A stretch of 64,000 bases of DNA from Wolfiporia cocos (Eukaryota > Basidiomycota > Agaricomycetes > Polyporales > Phaeolaceae), in contig JACCLO010000007.1 of assembly GCA_029448655.1 (NCBI GenBank), forward strand, positions 1,736,001 through 1,800,000, given 5' to 3'. Of this stretch, positions 56,493 through 64,000 are shown piece after piece; position 1 is the stretch's first letter; every line of letters starts with the position of its first letter. The position numbers and the translations under genes are program-made. The notes under the pieces were generated by a model, which searched no databases, was not told the origin of the DNA, and saw nothing but the letters and a program-made list of their open reading frames with translations.

Positions 56493-57120
56493 GCGCGTCC
56501 TCCCTGCGCTGTGCCACGGGGATTTTGTAGGTGTTGTAACGTAGATGGCCTGTACTGTATATACCCGCCAGAAAATTCAGGGAGTTTTCTGAGGCACCAC
56601 ATTTGTGGACACAGTGTTACAAGCGAAGCGACGACGACACCGAGCATCAGCAAGGTGGAGGAAGTGGCTGAGCAGGCAGAGAACAAAGGACAGGTGCAGC
56701 AGGGTGATCACACACCCTGGAGGTTGGGTGGACTCATCATGTCTCCATCCAGTGTGTTTTTCCCTTATTCTATTAGTTATCTCACTTAAGTGACAATTGA
56801 TATTCGTGGCGAAGCCATGGGTAATTAAACTCGTTTCATTAAGTGGTTGAGACGCACATCTACTACATGGACGGAAAGAGGATAGGAGCGTTAATGAGAG
56901 TATGAGACAATGATGTGACGCTACGCACTCCAGCCAAAGAAAAGTACGATGCTGGGATGCGCGCGCTTGAGCTCTTCAAGCCATCATAACATACAGCATA
57001 ACTGGCTCACGAAGGATGCCTTGGCTCAACCCGTCCGCTTGGTCTGGGGAATATTAGTACTTGAGGATTGAGCTCGGTATAGGACAGCCCGAGAGAGATG
57101 CCCGAAGACCTCAACATGGT

Positions 57121-57672
57121 CCGTCAGACGGTGTCTAGTCAACAAGAGTGAGATGGTACGTAGGTAGGGCAGAATCAACTGAGCGTGGATGTGCATACCT
57201 GCGGGCTCAAATTAATGATAGATAACTGTTTTCGAGATGTGTTTGACCCGGACGGCGGGCATGGGTCCATACAGACGCTCCGGTCAGTTCGGCTGAGCCG
57301 CGAAAACCTATCGACTAACAGAATTAGGTACTTCTCAGATCATACGCGAGAAATTCCTGACGGCTGACATGGGCGTCAACGAACCCACGATGTCTCGGAT
57401 AGAGTTCACTGCACATGTCTTCTAATTTGCAATTATATAAAAGGAACACATCGTTTTCTGTATTGCGATGGAACGCGGTTTCAGGTTCTCCGATTGAACT
57501 AGAATTACATGAAGAAGCGTGCAGAGAATTTCCGTACTCTCTACTACCCGGCATGTTGGGTGCGGATGTTTCACTTTCGAGAATTACAACCTGACCATAG
57601 TCTGCCTTTCTGACTAAATCTTGCATCAGTTCCCAGAACGAAGCCTTGAGCCTGTCCGCGGGTGAAAACTAG
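57121..57672. other. intergenic region between divergent DUF829 and hydrolase genes
   Basis: Contains a minus-strand ORF of 100 codons (57,626-57,324) that starts about 50 bp from the duplicated promoter segment. It shows no motif I recognise and may be chance. Confidence 0.4.
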
Positions 57673-57861
57673 CAGCTAGCTGTTGGAACATGGATTTGCC
57701 GAGGCCGAGCTTGCGCACGTCGGGAGCCGGGTATCGCGTAGCCGGAGGGTGAAACCGGTATATAATAGAGGCGAGTTGAGCCATAGCCATAGCCACGGAC
57801 ATCGTCACGCCTGTGGACAAACGCGCTCGCCGAACCGATGTTTTGATTGCTCTGACACTAG
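57673..57861 (+). promoter_or_regulatory. putative promoter of the alpha/beta hydrolase gene, duplicate of 43,008-43,225
   Basis: TATATAAT at 57,759-57,766, preceded by GCCGGGTATCGCGTAGCCGG (a CGG-containing dyad of the kind bound by Zn2Cys6 activators, inferred) and followed by a conserved block ending GATTGCTCTGACACTAG. It lies about 160-350 bp upstream of the hydrolase ATG. Confidence 0.65.
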
Positions 57862-58021
57862 CATGAGAGGCTTTTCCTCTCGAAAACGCTCTAGATATGA
57901 TGCCCATATGCATGATCCTGGATCTCTCCATAACAAAGCCAATTGGATACTTGCCACTCACGAACAAACTAAAAAGGCGGTCTTATAGGAAACCTACGGA
58001 CGTTTCTGACGTCGCTCTGAC

Positions 58022-59088
58022 ATGGCATACGCTGCTACGATCAGGACGCTTCACTCGAAAGACGGTACTTCGATCTATGCAGAGGCCATCGGAAATCCGC
58101 AGAATCCGAGTGTTATCCTCGTTCATGGGCTAAACCTTTCGGCTGCAACGTTGGACAAGTTGTGGAACGACAAACGACTCCTCGACAAAGTCTATCTTGT
58201 GAGTACTGGTGCTGCTCTTAATTGAATCTCGTACAGATAGTCTAATCTGCCGGGCGACAGGTGCGCTACGACATACGAGGACATGGTCGAAGTGGGATGC
58301 CAACGAGCCCGGAAGGTTATGCATCTTCTTTGTTCGCAGACGACTATGCTGCGGTTATCCAGGAATTTCACTTAAGAAACGTTATCCACGTTGGCTGGTC
58401 AGTATCGATTTACATGTTGTCTCAGCGGCCACTAATACCTCATCGATGTCCCTCTACTATACAGGAGCTACGGAGGTGAGTGCAAGCTTTGGTCAATCGT
58501 ATTATGATGTCCCTAAAACGATATAATGTAGCGACAATCGCCGCCGACGTCTGTGCCCATCTCAATCCAAGTCCCATTGCAGGGATCGTATACCTTGCTG
58601 CGCTACCATATGTTGGCCCAATAATGCAGACGGTCGGTACGCCGACGGTGCTCGGCTTCCTCCCTGGCCTGATGAATACCACCGACGTCGCTCTGAATGG
58701 CCGCACCAAAGTGGCTTTTATGGATTCGCTTTTCACATACCCAGAGAAGGCCGACTTCCGCACCAAGACGTCCTGGATAGGGCAAGCTGTCATGCAACCC
58801 CCAGATGTTAGCAAGTACATTTTGACCCGAGCGCAGGACCCGGAACCTCTGTTTGAAGCTGGGCGGAAGGGTCTCCCGATGCTGGTGCTCAATGGTACGG
58901 AGGACAAGCAGGTCGTCGGTGACATTGTAGTGAAGGAGATGAGTCCTTACTTCAAGAATTTGGAGGTTCATATGATTGAAAAGGGCGGGCATGCACTTTT
59001 CTATGAGTTTCAAGATGAAGTAGTGAGCGCTATTTTGAAGTTCGTTGACCGCGTTGTACGAGAACACAGTGGTATCGTAGTCGCTTAG
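58022..59088 (+). CDS. alpha/beta hydrolase (fold-1), with an 11-nt microexon carrying the active Ser
   Basis: 293 aa from four exons: 58,022-58,198, 58,261-58,397, 58,465-58,475 and 58,532-59,088; introns of 62, 67 and 56 nt. Oxyanion segment VHGLN (residues 34-38), then VRYDIRGHGRSG, the nucleophile elbow GWSYG with Ser106, Asp233 in NGTEDKQV, and His262 in EKGGHALFYE make a complete triad. No signal peptide. Likely a soluble esterase, lactonase or epoxide-hydrolase relative; substrate unknown. The codons for Ser106, Tyr107 and Gly108 lie on the 11-nt exon, and skipping it would shift frame and remove the elbow. The start is the first ATG in frame. It is divergent from the DUF829 gene. Confidence 0.9.
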
Positions 59089-59259
59089 AACCTATAGCTC
59101 TTGTTGCGATGATGTTTGAGTCGTATCGTGCTTCGTTCTCGAAGCATCTGTGAAGTAGTTGTGCTCAGATACTGTTTAGTCTATGGTACCATTTGGCAAT
59201 GCACCTGACTTGTGTTCTTGCACAATGATAATTGTTGCCCGATGCTATTGCATCCCAGG

Positions 59260-59400
59260 TAGTGATGTGCAAAGCCCGGCTCGAAGCCGTGAGCCTGGCC
59301 TGACCGAGCCGACTTAAGCCAGGCCTCGAAGGCGGCTTAGGATGACTCAGAGTCCGGCTTGGATCGTAGGCCAGCCGTAACCAAGTCCTAAGCCCCAGTG
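59260..59400. repeat. MITE-like fragment filled with GGCTT/AAGCC words
   Basis: Starts TAGTGATGTGCAAAGCCCGG and repeats AAGCC, GGCTT, GGCCT and AGGCC words, like the word-rich hAT-type MITEs at 46,585 and 50,020. The other terminus is not visible. Confidence 0.5.
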
Positions 59401-59604
59401 AAAGTACCACATATCCTTAGTATACCTGTAGATACCAGAATAAGTCGAGATATACCTCTGAGATAACCATTTATACCAAAGGATAACGAAAGCTATATTG
59501 CCAAGAGTCCGGGCGCATCGGCAAAACGCAAACCTTCATATCTAGTCCGCCAACTATTGTAAATACCATCTCGGTAGATATACGTAGATACGAGCAGATA
59601 CTAT

Positions 59605-59850
59605 GTTCGGGTTACTGACAGGATCAATGAGGACAAAAATATAATTTGTAGGATCAACAAGGATCGAAATACTGTTTGCAGGATCAGTGAGGATCGACAT
59701 GTTATTTGCAGGATTAAAGAGGACCAAAATATTATTTGCAGGACCAAAGAGGACAGGTCTATGATTTGCAGGACTACAGAGGACAGATACATTATTTGCA
59801 GGATCAAAAAGGACGTATGTAATCACTGCAGGATTAACAGGGACAGAATT
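59605..59850 (-). repeat. 30-bp minisatellite, about eight units (copy 2, inverted)
   Basis: Units like GCAGGATCAA + AGAGGACAAA + ATATTATTT, the reverse complement of the array at 45,835-46,078. Flanks such as TAGATATACGTAGATACGAG and CATATCTAGTCCG correspond to those of copy 1. Confidence 0.8.
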
Positions 59851-60309
59851 CTTAATGATGGTATTCAAGGTGAGTACTGGCGAGGTGACACCATCCCTTC
59901 AAGAGAAGCTGAATGATAACGCAACAACCAACTACACACATAAAGAGCTGTGTATGGCAACCGCATTGCCCATTGTAGCAGGTGCGGTGGAGGTAAACAT
60001 ATGGCTAGTAGTCAGTCTCAGCTACTCAATGGCTTTGTGAGCAACCGTACAGATGAGTACACATAGACCGTGATGAAGCTTAGTAAGTTAGCACTGATGC
60101 CACTTGCTATAGTTCGGCAAAGTGAATGCAAGTGAGCCAAAAAAAGTAATCATACTTCCGTATCTGGCTCTCCGCTCCACAAATGTCACTGTTACGTCGC
60201 ATCATGACGCCATCGCTGTCAAAGCCACGTCGGGCTGTTCGCGGCATGATATAAAGACCAGCTCCATCTACAGCTCTATGCCTCTGCCCTTTTTCTTCTT
60301 CCCTCACCA

Positions 60310-61050
60310 TGCCTGTGTGCGATAACAAGGCCACTCCCATGTCTGCTGCCCCATTTGAGTGAGTGCGTGCTCCAGTACCTGTACCTGTACGGCGTCATCA
60401 TCACTGACGTTCAGCTCGGCTATGCCCACACCGCTGGCCACCTCTTCATAGAGACTACTCGCCGACTGGATCCTGAAAAACACTTAGGGCGGGCTTTGTG
60501 ATGAGATATTAGGTGATGTCATGACTCATCATGCATACTGATCCTCTCGCCTTGCCTATCTAGAAAGCACTCCCATTCTCCCAGCAGGTACGCCCCAGCC
60601 CTCCTACTTACAGTCCTACTCATCCCCCTGGCACACCTGTCTCACCTCGCTCTCTCGGCCACAGCAGGCGGCACGCAGGCAGCGCCACCGGCCCTCACGT
60701 CACCGCCATATATGCGCTTCCCTACACCTGAGTCCCTCCCCGCACCTATTTTCATTACGGACGCGGTGCATATCTGGTGGGCAGGCCTTCTTCACCCCAT
60801 CGTTCATGGCGGACGTTGTGACTGTGCTCATGTGCGTCTACCTTCTTTCCCTTCCTGCTCGTAGCAACTCATGGCTGACATGCTCTGTACGGCGATAGTG
60901 AGCGCCGCGTGCGGAACATGCTTGCGGTGGTAGCAGCGCACGATATCTACACCATGCCCACAGCGTACGCTCACGCTGATACTAAGAGCGCGCCGCCGCA
61001 CGCGCCACGGGCGGGAGCGGAGATTAGGGACTGCTGCTCTGTGGATATTT
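60310..61050 (+). pseudogene. unrecognised coding-like fragment
   Basis: GC-rich sequence with peptide-like stretches in shifting plus-strand frames: LQYLYLYGVIITDVQLGYAH (near 60,370), FIETTRRLDPEKHLG (near 60,445) and VVAAHDIYTMPTAYAHADTK (near 60,930), the last ending at a stop near 61,052. The right part continues into repeat R1 and is also present at 10,928-11,060, so it travels with that repeat. I cannot name the family. Confidence 0.4.
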
Positions 61051-61440
61051 TGTAGCCCTTTGTGCTAGTAGAATAAAATCGAGCTTTTAGTAGCACCGCA
61101 CTGTGTGGATACAATATATTCTAAAAGCTACAACCCCGGAACCGGTGTCCTAGAGCGGTGCTCCCGCGCTGCCTAGGCAACCGCTATTGTGCGGTCCTCG
61201 CAATAGCAAGGGCCTCCGATAAGGTCCTTGCAATAGCGAGGGCCTCAGGTGAGGTCCTTGCAATAGCAAGGGCCTGGGCGCGGCACCCTTGCAAGAATGT
61301 GCCCCCTGGGCGCTTGCTATTGCGCGGACCTGCTACTCTAAGGGGGTTATACATGAGTATATCGGTCCGGCTACATTTACAGGACCTGCTAGGTATATCT
61401 ACGTAGATCTACAGTCTCGCACTTCGCTGATGCGCTTCGA
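60926..61440 (+). repeat. dispersed repeat R1, least interrupted copy
   Basis: Reference copy for 10,928-12,030 and 44,270-44,570. It contains three tandem ~33-bp units around CCTTGCAATAGCAAGGGCCT and ends near TCTCGCACTTCGCTGATG. Confidence 0.8.
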
Positions 61441-63019
61441 TCACCGATGCCAAGGCTTTCGTCATACCAATTGTCGACAAACGGCGGCCGAAGTCCGGCC
61501 AGCCACGTCAATTACTGACTACCACTCGGGATTTAGGTACAAACGAGTGAAGATACACTACAGCAGTACATTCCCCTTTTATTCCGTCGCTAACATCAGG
61601 GCAGGCGGCGCAGCTCGCTTAACCGCACGCCTCCGGCTATTCCGCCAACACCAATACATACTAATTAAAGACGATCGAGTTTTAGCTTGGTTCGAGCGCA
61701 TGTCAAGTTTGAGTTGGTCAAAAAGCTGCAAATTGAGACAATGTGTAGCTTACCTGTCCATTCTGTACTTTGAAATGACAATACACTCTGAGCTAAAAAT
61801 TCTGGCCCCTAGGGCCCGCTGTAATCACCAGTGCATATGCGCAAAGCTCCTGAGTATTGGCTTACTGCAACCAAGGGCAAAGAATATTACGCCGCATTTT
61901 CATTATACTGCAATACTACATGCGACAGAGTCCGTCACAGCACATACTTTGACCACAAGGAGACACAACCATATCAGTCAAATGCTGCTACAGAAATTTC
62001 CCAGGACACTAAGGGAAGGTGGGTAGATAGAGCAGTTCCATGTTTCACGTACAGTCATAGGTAGTGAAATTGTACTTTGATTTTGTTGTGCAGGCAGCGA
62101 ATCCAGATGCTCACGTGAGCTGGTCGCATAATTGCATCATAGGTCCTGTCTCGAGTCATCCGTCTATTTCTCTTATCTCTACCTCATACTTCCACCATCC
62201 CCCAAGATATGTGTGGCTTTGGTAAGGTGGTCATAGAGGAGATTGGTTGCTTCATGCAGATCACAGCAAATGAAAAGCTTTGAACAAGGTTCAGTGAGTA
62301 TATGCACACCCAGCACTTGTATCTGACAACTTCTGTCTGTAGGTACAGACTGTTGAAGTCCATGCATGGTGTCTGGACGAGCACTGGCAATCGTGCTAGG
62401 CACCAGTATGTAGTGATTGAGTCACTGAGCCTGTACCTACTCTTCATGTATTTGTAACAAGCTATTGAGTCCCTTTGCTCAGCTAAGTGCATTTCTGTGC
62501 TCATAAGTTCTGCGACAGCCTTTTCTCTACACAAACTGCAGAGGTGCATACATTCCCCATTCTTGCATTGTGCCCCGAGATAGAGCTTCTACTTTACTTG
62601 CTTCAATGCCTGCTTGGTAAGGCATGTCTTAAGCATGTGCTCATGCTTCCCACAGGTGGCACACTCAAATTTTCGGTCACCTCACCCACTCCCCCTTCAA
62701 AATGCTTGGAGCATTGAGGATATGTGCTCACTTGCTGATAGCGCACTGGGCACACACCTAACCAGATGGGCCACAGACCATGTTCAATAAGGTGAGTATG
62801 TGCACTGGTTTTGATGCATGGCATGCACATTTCCAGCTGAACATTGTCTGCTCTGTGAATGTTGTATTTGGCCTCCTTACATGTACTATAGCAGGAGCAG
62901 TGCCCCTTCCATCTCAACAGTTAAGCCAGTCAAACAACAACCTGTGGAGGCTGAAAATGCAGCTTGTGCCCCTTCACCCTGATAGGAATGATAATGGCGG
63001 TTGAACGCCATCTATCAGC
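61441..63019. other. intergenic DNA, no gene recognised
   Basis: A 245-codon ORF (61,289-62,026) starts inside repeat R1 and shows no domain. Other ORFs are short. Nothing else seen. Confidence 0.5.
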
Positions 63020-63220
63020 TAACGAATGATAAATATGAAACGGGGGCAGAGTTGGATCTGCCAAAGGTGAAATGTGCCCTATATGCTAGTACAACTGGGG
63101 ATGCGCCCAGTAGACTCACGAGTAGCCAGGGGGGTTGGTTGCACAATAAGTCCCTGTATCGTATTCGCCCAATGGTGAGTTCAGTCAGCGTTTGAAAAAT
63201 CGGAATAACCGTAACAAAGG
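63020..63220. repeat. dispersed repeat shared with 6,845-7,055
   Basis: Same orientation and block order as the first copy. This copy is GC-richer at C/T difference sites, so the 6.8-kb copy may be the more mutated one. Confidence 0.65.
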
Positions 63221-64000
63221 GGGCTCACACAAAGGCACCTTCCTGGTCCAGGGCATCTAAGGCTGAAGAGGCCAAGACAACTCTGAGGTTCACTCAAGAC
63301 TGTCGGCCCATTATATAAACTCTACTGTTTGTACATGTTATGGTGCACGGCCCATAGGGCATTGGTGCTGACCTAATACTCTAAGTGCTATGTGGCCTGT
63401 AATGGCATCTGGGTGCAGGTATGGCTAAGGGAGCACTGGATGTCCATGGCAATGTAGCAGGTTCGTCCCAGATCGGTGGTTCTTGTTGATCAGGGGTTTG
63501 CCAGCAATGGCAGGGTTCTAAGTCTGTGATCGGGGTTCTAGCATAGGTTGGGGCTGGTGCCGGTAATGGTGGGTTTAACAGAGCGTGATCAGTGATGTAG
63601 CTAGTGACTGTGGACTGGCTGGTAATGGCCTTGGGTGACGTAGGGCGATCGAGTGTGATTGGCTGTGATTGCTGACATCATGGGTGCTGCCCGTGGCCAG
63701 TGTTCCTTGTAGGCTAGGGTGCTGTGGAGTTTAAGGCCGTCCACAGGCCGTAGTCTGTAATATACATAGTCCGTGCCAGTAATGGCATGTAGTCCATGAT
63801 CTGTAATGATTGTGTAGCCAGTAATGGCTATGGTTCATGGAGACGGGAGGCATTGGAGTTAGTTGGTTGGGTGGACACAGCCTGGTGGTCCTAGCCAGGA
63901 GTCATGGTGTAGCCTTTGGTGCTTAGGGCATTGTATAGTGGCTGACAGCGGGTGGCTGGCTGGGTTAGATGCGTTGCCTGGCACATCATGGTGTGCCATG
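63221..64000 (-). other. probable minus-oriented LTR running off the right edge
   Basis: GGGCTCACACAAAGG at about 63,221 resembles the 3' end of minus-oriented LTRs; a minus-strand TATA-like TTTATATAATGG is near 63,312; and the rest repeats GGTAATGG/CAGTAATGG words as in the U3 of the chromovirus LTR (GCCGGTAATGGCCGCACC). Ends not determinable. Confidence 0.45.

Larger units (their letters stand above)
54469..56833 (+). mobile_element. tandem array of three Helitron-like units
   Basis: Units 54,469-55,266, 55,267-55,602 and 55,603-56,833 (the last with a nested MITE). Each starts TC. Units 1 and 2 end with the hairpin TGTGGC-GAA-GCCACA, a 10-nt spacer, and CTAG, which fits the Helitron 3' rule (hairpin, then CTRR). 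Unit 3 ends GTGGC-GAA-GCCA…CTCG, a variant. The outer junctions are A before the first TC (54,468) and T after the last end (56,834), with no target duplication, as Helitrons insert at AT. No Rep/helicase is encoded, so they are non-autonomous. Units share the body block GAGTGGCTGAGCAGGCAGAG. Confidence 0.82.
53613..57120 (-). pseudogene. DUF829 (TMEM53/PaxU-like) alpha/beta-hydrolase-fold gene, split by Helitrons
   Basis: Readable pieces on the minus strand: an N-terminal part about 57,117-56,929 (HPSIVLFFGW just before the splice site), the start of the next exon 56,862-56,834, then after the 2.4-kb insertion the rest of that exon 54,468-54,376, exon 54,316-54,223, and exon 54,166-53,613. 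Introns are 56-66 nt. Family marks are FSNGG-like LSNGGGFQL near the nucleophile region, PRLYVYSDVDKIT, and FKGTAHVAHMR with the C-terminal His. The reading frame continues from 56,834 to 54,468 if the insertion is ignored, so the insertion is what broke it. The first exon and start codon are not resolved. Members are small membrane-associated or cytosolic hydrolase-fold proteins; PaxU occurs in indole-diterpene clusters. Confidence 0.82.

Noticed and set aside
57324..57626. 100-codon minus-strand ORF next to the duplicated promoter
   Set aside because: No motif, no intron structure and no similarity I recognise; possible chance ORF.
61289..62026. 245-codon ORF on the plus strand
   Set aside because: It starts inside dispersed repeat R1, has no recognisable motif, and composition looks random.
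1..64000. CRISPR arrays, rRNA genes, bacterial operons, replication origins
   Set aside because: No spaced direct repeats of CRISPR type, no rRNA sequence, and gene structure is clearly fungal with spliceosomal introns.

Overview
This 64-kb window looks like chromosomal DNA of a filamentous basidiomycete, probably an Agaricomycete. The evidence is the gene architecture (7 to 11 exons per gene, introns mostly 50-80 nt with GT...YAG ends), the gene families (fungal xylulokinase, GT15 mannosyltransferase, 14-TM MFS transporter, DUF829 and alpha/beta hydrolases), and a load of chromovirus-type LTR elements, Helitrons, Tc1/mariner and hAT-like MITEs. The species cannot be named from the sequence.

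Layout. 1-5,920 is a small gene island: a D-xylulose kinase gene (minus, cut by the left edge) and a complete GT15 alpha-1,2-mannosyltransferase gene (minus). 5.9-29 kb is almost entirely transposon graveyard: a MITE with tRNA-like arms (7.07-7.78), a TA-flanked foldback MITE (10.0-10.9), a terminal-repeat element in miniature (12.98-13.90), at least nine solo LTRs with 5-bp target duplications, and a Tc1/mariner element (19.4-22.0) that sits inside an LTR and itself carries two solo LTRs. 29,025-38,948 is an intact, recent chromovirus (Ty3/gypsy) with an unusual plan on the minus strand: LTR, long leader, an extra 307-aa ORF, gag, then pol with protease-RT-RNaseH-integrase-chromodomain and a C-terminal dUTPase with all five motifs. 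40.4-42.9 kb holds a complete 11-exon MFS transporter gene (minus). 43-53 kb is again repeats, including two hAT-like MITEs each filled with one short palindromic word. 53.6-57.1 kb is a DUF829 (TMEM53/PaxU-like) gene split by a tandem array of three Helitron-like units inserted exactly between A and T; a MITE is nested in the third unit. 58.0-59.1 kb is a complete alpha/beta-hydrolase gene (plus) whose catalytic serine lies on an 11-nt microexon. 59-64 kb is repeats.

How parts connect. The chromovirus and the miniature element share a replication signature: both have an 11-nt primer-binding site, two bases inside the 5' LTR, exactly complementary to an 11-nt stretch just downstream of the LTR TATA box. 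This is the hallmark of Tf1-type self-primed reverse transcription. Their polypurine tracts are also nearly identical, so the chromovirus lineage is a plausible donor of enzymes for the small element. The MFS gene and the alpha/beta hydrolase gene are each preceded by a near-identical ~200-bp segment with a TATA box. With the disrupted DUF829 gene next door, this hints at a formerly compact gene group dispersed by transposons (inference).

Limits: exon boundaries come from reading frame, splice consensus and family resemblance only. No alignment, HMM or folding program was run. Boundaries of degraded repeats are approximate.
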